Positions 1-6,425 of a DNA stretch of 64,000 nucleotides are shown here, piece by piece. Source of the stretch: Dermatobacter hominis (GTDB taxonomy: Bacteria; Actinomycetota; Acidimicrobiia; Acidimicrobiales; Microtrichaceae). Numbering within the stretch: position 1 is the first letter of the stretch; every line of letters begins with the position of its first letter. Both the position numbers and the translations under genes were made by a program. The stretch lies in assembly GCF_020715685.1 (NCBI RefSeq), contig NZ_CP085840.1, positions 372,001-436,000 of the forward strand. The letters are read 5' to 3'. The notes beneath the pieces are model-generated. The model did no database searches and was not told the origin of the DNA. It saw only the letters and a list, made by a program, of their open reading frames with translations.

Positions 1-2
1 CC

Positions 3-1043
3 GCCGCCGGCGGCGCCTACATCCCCTCGTTCTGCGACCTGGTGGTGATGGTCGAGGGCAACGCGTCGATGTACCTCGGCTCGCCCCGGATGGCCGAGAT
101 GGTCATCGGCGAGATCGTCTCGCTCGAGGAGATGGGCGGCGCCCGGATGCACGCCACGGTGTCGGGCTGCGGCGACAACCTCGCCGTCGACGACGAGGAC
201 GCCATCCACCAGGCCCGGGCCTACCTCACGTACCTGCCCAGCCGGTGGAGCGAGGATCCGCCCGAGTACCACGCCGTCCCGCCGGCCCGGCCGCTCACCG
301 CCGACATCGTCCCGGCCGAGGAGGCACAGGGCTACGACGTCCACGACGTCCTCGACGGGCTGCTCGACGCCGAGTCGTTCTTCGAGATCAAGCCGCTGTT
401 CGCACCCGAGCTGGTGGTCGGCTTCGGCCTGCTCGAGGGCCGACCGGTCGGCATCGTCGCGAACAACCCGATGCACAAGGGCGGCGTGCTGTTCACGGAC
501 TCCGCCGACAAGGCGGCGCGGTTCATCTGGCTCGCCGACGCGTTCGGGGTGCCCCTGATCTTCCTCGCCGACGTGCCGGGGTTCATGATCGGCTCGCAGG
601 TCGAGCGCGAGGGGATCATCCGCCACGGCGCCAAGATGATCACCGCCGTCTGCGAGGCGACCGTCCCCAAGGTCTCCGTGATCGTCCGCAAGGCGTACGG
701 CGCAGGCCTCTACGCCATGTCGGGGCCGGCGTTCGAGCCGGTGGCCACGATCGCGCTGCCGACCGCCAAGATCGCCGTCATGGGGCCCGAGGCGGCGGTC
801 AACGCCGTGTTCGCCAACAAGATCGCGGCCATCGACGACGAGGCCGAGCGGGCCGCGTTCGTCGAGGAGCAGCGTGAGATCTACGAGACCGACGTGGACC
901 TGCTGCGTCTCGCCTCCGAGCTCGTGATCGACGCCGTCGTCGAGTGGGAGGACCTGCGCAGCGACATCGCCCGCCGCCTCCAGCGTGCCGCCGGCAAGGA
1001 CCGGACGTTCTCGGTCCGGCGCCACGGCGTGCCGCCGGTCTGA
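3..1043 (+). CDS. Acyl-CoA carboxylase carboxyltransferase (beta) subunit, 3' part
   Basis: The frame is open at the left edge, so only the C-terminal ~346 residues are present. The product is the biotin-dependent carboxyltransferase subunit that moves CO2 from carboxybiotin onto acetyl- or propionyl-CoA in the cytoplasm. The crotonase-type fold is clear: the segment PLFAPELVVGFGLLEGRPVG followed by NNPMHKGGVLF, then FLADVPGFMIGSQVE and RKAYGAGLYAMSG, which are the acyl-CoA and oxyanion-hole regions of the family's C-terminal half. Family members are ~510-540 residues, so about a third is missing. Substrate (acetyl versus propionyl) cannot be decided from this part. The next gene starts 21 bases downstream on the same strand. 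Confidence 0.93.
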   Translation, partial: AAGGAYIPSFCDLVVMVEGNASMYLGSPRMAEMVIGEIVSLEEMGGARMHATVSGCGDNLAVDDEDAIHQARAYLTYLPSRWSEDPPEYHAVPPARPLTADIVPAEEAQGYDVHDVLDGLLDAESFFEIKPLFAPELVVGFGLLEGRPVGIVANNPMHKGGVLFTDSADKAARFIWLADAFGVPLIFLADVPGFMIGSQVEREGIIRHGAKMITAVCEATVPKVSVIVRKAYGAGLYAMSGPAFEPVATIALPTAKIAVMGPEAAVNAVFANKIAAIDDEAERAAFVEEQREIYETDVDLLRLASELVIDAVVEWEDLRSDIARRLQRAAGKDRTFSVRRHGVPPV

Positions 1044-1064
1044 GGCGGGGGAGCGAGGCCGGTC

Positions 1065-1304
1065 GTGCCCTGGTGCGAGGACTGCAGCAAGTTCTACACG
1101 CCGTCGACGCTGACACCGGAGGGCGACTGCCCGGAGGGCCACCACGTCGCGGACCCGGAGACGGCGATCACACAGTCGGCCGCTGCGCCGCGCGAGGAGG
1201 ACCAGAGCTCAGGGGTTCCGTGGCACTTCTGGCTGCTGCTGGCCGCCGTCGTGATCTACCTCGGCTGGCGCCTAGTCCAGGGCATCCAGTGGCTGCTCGG
1301 CTGA
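1065..1304 (+). CDS. Small zinc-ribbon-like, single-pass membrane protein
   Basis: 79 residues from a GTG preceded by a purine-rich stretch (GGGGGAGCGAGG). The N-terminus has CEDC, then C and H (DCPEGHH), a possible degenerate zinc-binding knuckle; the C-terminus holds one hydrophobic segment (about residues 52-71, FWLLLAAVVIYLGWRLVQG). It follows the carboxyltransferase gene by 21 bases and may be cotranscribed. Similar short proteins are common hypotheticals in actinobacteria; I do not recognise a function. Confidence 0.72.
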   Translation: MPWCEDCSKFYTPSTLTPEGDCPEGHHVADPETAITQSAAAPREEDQSSGVPWHFWLLLAAVVIYLGWRLVQGIQWLLG

Positions 1305-1384
1305 GCGCAGGCACAGGTGCGCCGCCGTCGCCCAGGCGGCCCGGAGGCGTCCGATCCGGGTTCGGCCGCCGAGCGCGTCGGCGC

Positions 1385-1390
1385 TAAGGT
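1385..1390 (+). promoter_or_regulatory. -10 hexamer (TAAGGT) of the tRNA-Pro promoter
   Basis: TAAGGT matches the TANNNT pattern seen before many starts in this window and lies 10 bases before the mature tRNA 5' end. Confidence 0.5.
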
Positions 1391-1400
1391 GACCGACTCC

Positions 1401-1475
1401 CGGGCTGTGGCGCAGTTTGGTTAGCGCGCTTGACTGGGGGTCAAGAGGTCGGGAGTTCGAATCTCCCCAGCCCGA
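1401..1475 (+). tRNA. tRNA-Pro (anticodon GGG)
   Basis: Acceptor arms CGGGCTG (1401-1407) and CAGCCCG (1468-1474) pair perfectly, with discriminator A1475. The anticodon stem CTTGA/TCAAG encloses the loop CTGGGGG, giving anticodon GGG at 1436-1438. The T arm is GGGAG-TTCGAAT-CTCCC (1451-1467). CCA is not encoded. From the first base of the anticodon loop the sequence is repeated at 14881-14923, so the 3' half of this gene was supplied by the integrated element and still restores a complete tRNA. Confidence 0.96.
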
Positions 1476-1476
1476 C
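1434..1476 (+). repeat. attL core (43-bp direct repeat, copy 1)
   Basis: Identical to 14881-14923 over 43 bases and bounded by differing bases on both sides. It runs from the first base of the anticodon loop to one base past the tRNA discriminator, the usual crossover region of tyrosine integrases that use tRNA genes. Confidence 0.92.
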
Positions 1477-1501
1477 AGCAAGACAGGCCAGTAGATACAA
1501 G

Positions 1502-1539
1502 GCGTCGGCCCCCGCAGAGATGCGGGGGCCGACGCTGTT
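1502..1539 (+). terminator. Rho-independent terminator after tRNA-Pro (element-borne)
   Basis: A perfect 15-bp stem (1502-1516 with 1521-1535, tetraloop GAGA) is followed by TGTTTT. It lies inside the element, so it replaced the native terminator now found beyond attR. Confidence 0.9.
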
Positions 1540-1547
1540 TTCTGAGC

Positions 1548-1590
1548 GTGCCACGACATATGCCACATCGGTGTCACCGGATCGTGGCAC
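1548..1590 (+). repeat. Inverted GTGCCACGA repeat, candidate integrase arm sites / int operator
   Basis: GTGCCACGA at 1548-1556 is inverted at 1582-1590 (TCGTGGCAC), with a partial copy (TGCCACA) near 1560. The same 9-mer recurs near attR at 14768 and, with one change, 14780. The sites lie 70-115 bases inside both att cores, as arm-type integrase sites do, and directly precede the integrase start, so they could also autoregulate it. Confidence 0.55.
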
Positions 1591-1599
1591 CGTGGTGGT

Positions 1600-2715
1600 A
1601 TGAGGGGAACAGTCCGACACCTGGGCGGGGACCGCTATCAGCTGCGAGTCGACGCCGGCAACGACCCGGTCACCGGCAAGCGCCGCCAGCTCGGCAGGGT
1701 GCACCGCGGAACTCCGACAACTGCCCAACGGGCGCTGAGGGCACTGATCAGAGAGGTTGAAGACGGCACCGCCGCTACCTCGGTCATGACCGTCGACCAG
1801 CTGCTGCAGCAGTACCTCGCCGGTGCCCGAAGGCGGCTGAAGCCGTCGACTGTCGAGGCGTACCGCTACGCAGTCGAGGCAGTCGCAGGCTCACCGCTCG
1901 GCACCATGCGGATCGATCGGGTGAAGGTGTCGGACGTCGAGCGGTTCCTCGACGCAATGGGCGACCGGCCGTCGATGGCGGCGCTCGTTCGCCGCACTCT
2001 CCGAGCGGCGTGGAACGACGCCATCCGCCTCGAGCAGGTCACCCGCAATCCCGTGGTGAATGCTCGGGCGCCACAGCGCCCCCCATCGAAGGCGACAACC
2101 GCAGAGCTGCCGGACGTGCTCGCTGCCATCGCCGCTGCGCCCTCGGACCTCGCCGTCCTGCTGCGGGTAGCCATCGCCACCGGCGCCCGTCGTGGCGAGC
2201 TCCTCGGACTTCAATGGGGCGACGTCGACCTGGACGTCGGAATCGTGGCATTCACCCGCAACGTCACTGGCGATGGTCGCCGGCTTCACATCGGCACGCC
2301 GAAGACGGGCAAGGTGCGCTCGGTCTCCATCGACGATGCCACCGTGGCCGCCCTGAAGGCGTGGCGGTCGGAGTGTCAGGAGGACGCTCTGGCGTTCGGG
2401 GTGGATCTGAAGCCGACGACTTGGATTTGGTCGCAGCGCCCCGACGGACGGGACCCGTGGTGGCCCGACACGGTGACGCACCGGTGGGCGACGCTCCGCA
2501 AGAAGGTGCCAGGGCTCGAGGGGGTCAGGTTCCACGACTTGCGGCACACGAACGCGAGCGTGCTCATCGCCGCCGGTGTGGATCCCGTGACGGTCGCAGA
2601 GCGCCTCGGGCACTCGACGCCCGTGATCACCCTCGGCACGTACTCTCACGCGCTCCCGGCGAAGGACCGTGGGGCGGCGACGCTCATCGGAGAGGTTCTG
2701 GAACGACAAGTGTGA
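1600..2715 (+). CDS. int: Tyrosine recombinase / element integrase
   Basis: 371 residues. It catalyses site-specific recombination between the tRNA-Pro attachment site and the element. Order of parts: an N-terminal basic arm-binding region (residues 1-40, MRGTVRHLGGDRYQLRVDAG), a SAM-like core-binding domain (about 60-125, TVDQLLQQYLAG onward) and the catalytic domain. Active-site residues are visible: R197 in TGARRGEL, the K region TPKTGKVR, HDLRH at about 311-315, GH in RLGHSTP and the nucleophile Y348 in GTYSHAL. It lies just inside attL, transcribed away from the tRNA. The ATG start has only a weak ribosome site; GTGCCACGA repeats lie in its promoter region. All catalytic residues are present, so it is likely active. 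Confidence 0.95.
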   Translation: MRGTVRHLGGDRYQLRVDAGNDPVTGKRRQLGRVHRGTPTTAQRALRALIREVEDGTAATSVMTVDQLLQQYLAGARRRLKPSTVEAYRYAVEAVAGSPLGTMRIDRVKVSDVERFLDAMGDRPSMAALVRRTLRAAWNDAIRLEQVTRNPVVNARAPQRPPSKATTAELPDVLAAIAAAPSDLAVLLRVAIATGARRGELLGLQWGDVDLDVGIVAFTRNVTGDGRRLHIGTPKTGKVRSVSIDDATVAALKAWRSECQEDALAFGVDLKPTTWIWSQRPDGRDPWWPDTVTHRWATLRKKVPGLEGVRFHDLRHTNASVLIAAGVDPVTVAERLGHSTPVITLGTYSHALPAKDRGAATLIGEVLERQV

Positions 2716-2770
2716 TATCCGTCACAGCCGATTCGTCACCAGTCGGCACGAGTCGTCACGCGTAATCACA
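2712..2770 (+). repeat. CGTCAC repeats between integrase and excisionase-like gene
   Basis: CGTCAC occurs at 2720-2725, 2734-2739 and 2754-2759, and a half-palindromic GTGA...TCAC lies at 2712-2725. Short clustered repeats at this place could be binding sites for the excisionase-like HTH protein encoded downstream. This is inference from position only. Confidence 0.3.
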
Positions 2771-2831
2771 CGGCCTCGCGCACTTTTCAGGGTGTTTGAA
2801 CAAACTCAGATCGTGCGGTTCGGTGGGTCTC

Positions 2832-3032
2832 ATGACCTCCTCCGAGACCCCAGACCTGCCGGGATTTCTCCTCGTCGACGAGGTGGCGGCGATCCTCAGG
2901 ACGCCAAAAGCCACGTTGTACGCATGGCGCACGAACGGCACCGGCCCGCCCGCTAGCCGCATCGGCCGCAAGCTCCTCTACCCCCGCGATGAACTGCTCG
3001 CCTGGGTGGAGCAGCAGTCGAGCGCGGCATGA
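2832..3032 (+). CDS. Small HTH (MerR/excisionase-type) DNA-binding protein
   Basis: 66 residues from the ATG at 2832, preceded by GGTGGG; an upstream TTG at 2796 is possible but less likely. The sequence LLVDEVAAILRTPKATLYAWRTNG followed by GRKLLYPRDELLAWV is the winged-helix fold of the HTH_17/excisionase family: helix-turn-helix, then a wing beginning with IGRKL. Beside the integrase it is the natural candidate for the recombination directionality factor or element regulator. It overlaps the next gene by ATGA, so translation is coupled. Confidence 0.85.
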   Translation: MTSSETPDLPGFLLVDEVAAILRTPKATLYAWRTNGTGPPASRIGRKLLYPRDELLAWVEQQSSAA

Positions 3033-3322
3033 CGGACCCAGACGCGAGAGAGGCGCCCTCGGCCGGGCGCCCCTCGGTGACCAAGACGCTGGTGGCGGGC
3101 TCGATCAGCCGCAATCGTAGCGACAGCTCCGCCGTCACAGCGGACCGCTACAGCGCCGGCAGCCTCGACCACTGGACCCGTCAGCGAGAACGCGTCCTCG
3201 GTGGGCTGCTACGCCTCGACCGCGACCCCGAGCGGGCGGCCGAGCTACTGCGGGAGCAGCTCGGCGGCCGAGCCCTCGCCACCATCTGGCTCCACGAGGC
3301 GCTCGAGGCGGTCAACAGATGA
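3029..3322 (+). CDS. Hypothetical element protein
   Basis: 97 residues, starting in an ATGA overlap with the HTH gene and ending in an ATGA overlap with the next gene, which strongly supports it as real. The N-terminal ~45 residues are polar and probably disordered (rich in S, R, T); the rest is helical with acidic and basic residues (LLRLDRDPERAAELLREQLGG). No family recognised. Its position between regulator and ATPase is that of small accessory replication proteins, but this is not proof of role. Confidence 0.75.
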   Translation: MTDPDAREAPSAGRPSVTKTLVAGSISRNRSDSSAVTADRYSAGSLDHWTRQRERVLGGLLRLDRDPERAAELLREQLGGRALATIWLHEALEAVNR

Positions 3323-3579
3323 GCGCCCTCGCCACGATCCACGACACCGGGGAGCACGTCGCCGGCGTCCTGCCCGAGGTGAACTCCTTCCACATCGAGG
3401 TCCGGCGCAACCAACGGCGCCGGGACGGGCGAATCCGCTGGATAGAGGAACGAGCCGAGGTCATCGGCTGGGCCGTCACCGACCTCGGCTGCGTCTACCC
3501 CCTGGCCCTGTTCACCGAGGCCGACGACAACGGCGACTACGCCCGCCTCGTACGAGGCCAATGGGAGCCCGCATCGTGA
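3319..3579 (+). CDS. Hypothetical element protein
   Basis: 86 residues, overlapping its neighbours at both ends (ATGA and GTGA). It has no cysteines in pairs and no signal or membrane segment; the centre contains a basic stretch (RRNQRRRDGRIRW), which would suit nucleic-acid or protein binding. The tight coupling to the ATPase downstream suggests it works with it. No family recognised. Confidence 0.75.
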   Translation: MSALATIHDTGEHVAGVLPEVNSFHIEVRRNQRRRDGRIRWIEERAEVIGWAVTDLGCVYPLALFTEADDNGDYARLVRGQWEPAS

Positions 3580-4751
3580 ACTCAGACGACGCCCTAGAGC
3601 GGCTACGGGCGGCACGGCTCGCAAACGGCCGAGATCCTCGCACCGGCAAGAGACAGAGCAGCGAGGACGCAGCCCACACCGACTCTGACAGGCGCAGTGG
3701 CCGAAGCCTGAGCTCGCTGACCTACCTGCGAGACCAGATCGACGCCGTCCTCGACATCGAAACCGTCGCCGAGGACCACGACCGCATGCCACGCCTGCGC
3801 CCCGCTGGCTCCTGGCTCTTCGAGCAATACGAGGAGAAGCCGCCAATCTGGGGACGGGACGACGAGATCCTCTGGCCCGACGACGAACCCCTCGTGATCG
3901 CCGCACCGACCGGCGTCGGCAAGACCACACTCGCCGCGCTGCTCGTCCGGTCGATGGTCAGCCTCGGCGACGACGTTCTCGGATACCCCGTCACCCCCTG
4001 CGATCGGGTCCTGTTCCTGGCTCTCGACCGCCCCGCACAGATCCGACGTGCCATGCGCCGCATCTTCACCGAAGCCGACGAGGCGGCCCTCGACGAGCGC
4101 CTGATCGTCCACCCGAGGCCGCTCGACGAAGACCTCGGCAAGAACCCGGAGCTCCTCGTCGCGCTCGCTGCGGAGGCCCAAGCCGACCGCGTCGTCATCG
4201 ACTCGGTGAAGGACACGATCTCCAAGGTCAGCGACGACGAGTCCGGCGGCAGCTTCAACCGCGCGGTGCAGCTCTGCTGCGCCGAAGGACGCCCGACCGT
4301 GTCGCTGCACCACCAGCGCAAAGGCCAGCAGGGCGCGAAACCCAACCGGCTCGAGGACGTCTACGGATCGACCTGGATCACCGCCGGCGCAGGTTCCGTC
4401 GTCCTGCTGTGGGGCGAGGCCGGTTCCGGGTCAGCCGAGCTCATCCATCTCAAGACGCCGTCCACGCCCGTCGGCCCCCTCTCGGTCGAGATCGACACGT
4501 TCGCCGGGACCATGCAGGTCACCCGCGGTTGGGACCCGCTCGCATGGCTCCGGATGCGCGGCGACGCAGGCGGCCAGGTGCCCGACGCGGCCAGGGCTAT
4601 GACCAGCAAGGAACCGACCAAGACCAGCCGGGACCGCGCCAGGCGCCGGCTCGAGGCGCTGGTGGCGCGGGGGCTCGCCACGAAGACAGGTGGCGGCGAC
4701 CCAAACAACCCCGCGACCTACCGCTCGATCGACGTCACGGACGTGCGGTGA
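3576..4751 (+). CDS. RepA/KaiC-like AAA ATPase, likely element replication protein
   Basis: 391 residues from the GTG at 3576, which overlaps the stop of the previous gene; an in-frame start further upstream would run through that gene and is unlikely. A RecA-fold P-loop APTGVGKTTL lies at about 109-118 (K116), with a Walker B-like RVVIDSVKD later and a conserved LHHQRK segment. This is the layout of the AAA_25/RepA hexameric helicase-like proteins of plasmids and integrative elements. The C-terminus (about 345-385) reads as a winged helix (TKTSRDRARRRLEALVARG). Seven CTACTCG repeats and a hairpin begin 4 bases after the stop, supporting a role in replication of the excised element. Confidence 0.85.
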   Translation: MNSDDALERLRAARLANGRDPRTGKRQSSEDAAHTDSDRRSGRSLSSLTYLRDQIDAVLDIETVAEDHDRMPRLRPAGSWLFEQYEEKPPIWGRDDEILWPDDEPLVIAAPTGVGKTTLAALLVRSMVSLGDDVLGYPVTPCDRVLFLALDRPAQIRRAMRRIFTEADEAALDERLIVHPRPLDEDLGKNPELLVALAAEAQADRVVIDSVKDTISKVSDDESGGSFNRAVQLCCAEGRPTVSLHHQRKGQQGAKPNRLEDVYGSTWITAGAGSVVLLWGEAGSGSAELIHLKTPSTPVGPLSVEIDTFAGTMQVTRGWDPLAWLRMRGDAGGQVPDAARAMTSKEPTKTSRDRARRRLEALVARGLATKTGGGDPNNPATYRSIDVTDVR

Positions 4752-4754
4752 TCA

Positions 4755-4880
4755 CTACTCGGACCCCCTACTCGCCCCACTTGGACCGAGTACCTGCCGC
4801 ACGACTACTCGGCCCTGCTCAGACCCCTGTCCTACCGCTACTCGCGCACTACTCGCCCCTACTCGCACAGCCACTACTCG
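4755..4880 (+). repeat. Seven CTACTCG direct repeats (iteron-like)
   Basis: CTACTCG begins at 4755, 4768, 4805, 4838, 4849, 4859 and 4874, several as ACTACTCG, with irregular spacing of 10-37 bases and no open frame of its own. Placement directly after a RepA-like ATPase gene and before a hairpin is that of iterons in a replication origin. Regular iterons are usually spaced by one helical turn, which fits only some of these. Confidence 0.6.
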
Positions 4881-4910
4881 CTGCACCCCCCCTCTACAGA
4901 GGGGGTGCAG
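4881..4910 (+). repeat. Hairpin next to the CTACTCG repeats
   Basis: A perfect 10-bp stem (4881-4890 with 4901-4910) with a 10-base loop and no following T run. It could be part of an origin structure or a weak terminator for the ATPase operon. Confidence 0.55.
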
Positions 4911-4936
4911 CGGTGGCACGACCACAGAGGAAGACC

Positions 4937-5126
4937 ATGACGAACCCCCTCACCACCCCCACCCGATACCGCGCCGACGACGACCTCGACACTCCGACTC
5001 GACCGACTCCGCGTCTGGGTCGCCCAGGTGCCGAACGAGCACCGCCCGCACGTCGCCGCCCGACTCGACCAGCTCGCCACGCTCCTCGGAGAGCTCGTCG
5101 CCGACATGCCGGACGACGCGGCGTGA
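4937..5126 (+). pseudogene. Small frameshifted gene between ATPase and HNH genes
   Basis: An ATG at 4937 opens a frame reading MTNPLTTPTRYRADDDLD; after about 4989 a +1 shift gives a frame with strong coding character (TLRLDRLRVWVAQVPNEHRP, then HVAARLDQLATLLGELVADM) that ends in TGA at 5124-5126. Neither half makes sense alone: the second has no start codon. The joined product would be about 62 residues, helical and acidic at the C-terminus. It is either a mutated gene or a sequence error; programmed shifting cannot be excluded. No family recognised. Confidence 0.4.
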
Positions 5127-5145
5127 AATCGTCGACACACAACAC

Positions 5146-5242
5146 GGTCCAGAGCGGGATGGAGGATCCTCGGAACCTGGCCCTAAAGGCGCGGTCGGGT
5201 TCTAGGGGGAGCCTCTCGGCGCCCTCCACTCCGCTCTGGACC
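5146..5242 (+). repeat. Long-range inverted repeat upstream of the HNH gene
   Basis: GGTCCAGAGCGG at 5146-5157 is perfectly inverted at 5231-5242; pairing continues with a two-base mismatch into a further TGGAGG/CCTCCA block. The 73-base interior is GC-rich. This may be a structured leader of the HNH gene or a protein-binding site of the element. Confidence 0.45.
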
Positions 5243-5274
5243 CGTCTCTCTCCCCGAGGCATGGGGGGGTCCTC

Positions 5275-5718
5275 ATGACACGGGATCCTCGAGGCACGGC
5301 CGCTTGGAAGCGCATCCGCCGCTCCGTTCAGGCGTCGGTGCGGGCGTCGGGCGCCACCTGCCATCGGTGTGGCGCCTTCATCCGGCCAGACGAGCCGATC
5401 GACGTCGACCACCTGGTGCCGGTGGCTGTGGACCCGTCCCGGGCGCTCGATCCGACGAACGTGGCCCCCTGTCATCGCCGGTGCAACAGGGCGGCCGGAG
5501 CTCAGATGACGAACGCAAAGCGGACGAAGGTGCCTTGGTCGGCTGGCGTGTGCGTCGAGACGGGCGAGGAGATCACGCTCCGTTGGTCGACGCGCTGGCT
5601 CGGAGAGCCGGGCGGATGCCTGCGGGAGCACAGCAAGGAGTGCCCCGATCACTGCCCGGTTCGGCCGGAGGTCTGCCGCCTGGATGGCGTCTTGTGGGTG
5701 CCGCCGTCATGGCGGTGA
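5275..5718 (+). CDS. HNH endonuclease
   Basis: 147 residues with a G-rich ribosome site (GGGGGGG) 5 bases before the ATG. The fold is seen as CHRCG at about 29-33, the HNH core VDHLVPVAVDP near 43-53, NVAPCHRRCN at about 62-71 supplying the remaining zinc cysteines and the catalytic N/H, and a C-terminal cysteine/histidine-rich segment (HSKECPDHCPVRPEVC). Such stand-alone HNH nucleases are common in phages and integrative elements beside replication or packaging genes, where they nick or cut DNA. No terminase is present here, so a packaging role is unsupported. Confidence 0.88.
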   Translation: MTRDPRGTAAWKRIRRSVQASVRASGATCHRCGAFIRPDEPIDVDHLVPVAVDPSRALDPTNVAPCHRRCNRAAGAQMTNAKRTKVPWSAGVCVETGEEITLRWSTRWLGEPGGCLREHSKECPDHCPVRPEVCRLDGVLWVPPSWR

Positions 5719-5895
5719 CCGTTTCTCGGGCGTGGCCCGCACCGCCACCACCCGCCGGTTCGGGGGGACTAGTCACGATTGACCGCAGCGGGGTGCTAAC
5801 CGAGGATCGCCTGATGTCGTCAATAGCGCCGCCACCGCATCAGCCTTCGTTCCCAGTCGTCGCTCGGCGGCCGCCACGTCGATGTTGTGGCCGGG

Positions 5896-6238
5896 ATGCT
5901 CGAGGGTGTCGGATGGGTCGGAGTGGTCGGCGCCGTTGTCCTTGCGGTCGTCTTGTTCAACGAGTCCAGGACGGGCGCAGTCAATAGCCAAGGAGCGGGT
6001 ACGGGAGCTCGTCGCTTGTAAGGAAGTCGCTGTCGTCACGTTGACCGGCCACGACCAGACCGACCGATGGGGGCGAGAGCTCGGCTACATCACCTTCAAC
6101 CAGACCGGCCTCGGCACCGTGCTCATCGCAGAAGGCCTCGCGCACGCCCGCTACGACGACCTCGACGGATACGACCGGCACCCACGCCAGGACGCGTACC
6201 GTTACATCGACGTCGTGACGCCGAACCTCTGCGAGTAG
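5896..6238 (+). pseudogene. Decayed thermonuclease (SNase) gene
   Basis: Two pieces in different frames. 5896-6021 reads MLEGVGWVGVVGAVVLAVVL then FNESRTGAV, a membrane anchor followed by the RTG.V residues that begin the SNase domain of the gene at 11470. About 5977-6238, in another frame, encodes the C-terminal half (AKERVRELVACKEVAVVTL to VVTPNLCE), closely matching residues ~60-142 of that gene. The catalytic N-terminal strand region (DGDT...IDTPE) is missing. So an anchored SNase suffered an internal deletion of about 40 codons with a frame change. It lies 5.5 kb from the intact copy within the same element. Confidence 0.75.
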
Positions 6239-6425
6239 ATCGATCACGGTGAAAGGTCGTACGAGAGTCGTCACTGAGCTCGGCGCCGACAACGAACAAT
6301 GTCGGCTGACAGCAGGCGGCTTTCCATCGGCACGCCCTCAGCACCTCACTACGGCGCGACATTTGCGTATCCATCCCCGAGCCACTGCTACGTTTGTCTT
6401 GGGTTTGGGATGTGAGGGAGGAATC

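Noticed and set aside
3201-4751. 516-codon version of the AAA ATPase starting at 3201
   Set aside because: The first 125 codons overlap two well-supported genes in other frames; the GTG at 3576 in a GTGA overlap is a better start.
4690-5205. Long open frame over the CTACTCG repeats
   Set aside because: The translation is a low-complexity product of the repeats and of neighbouring coding sequence read in the wrong frame.
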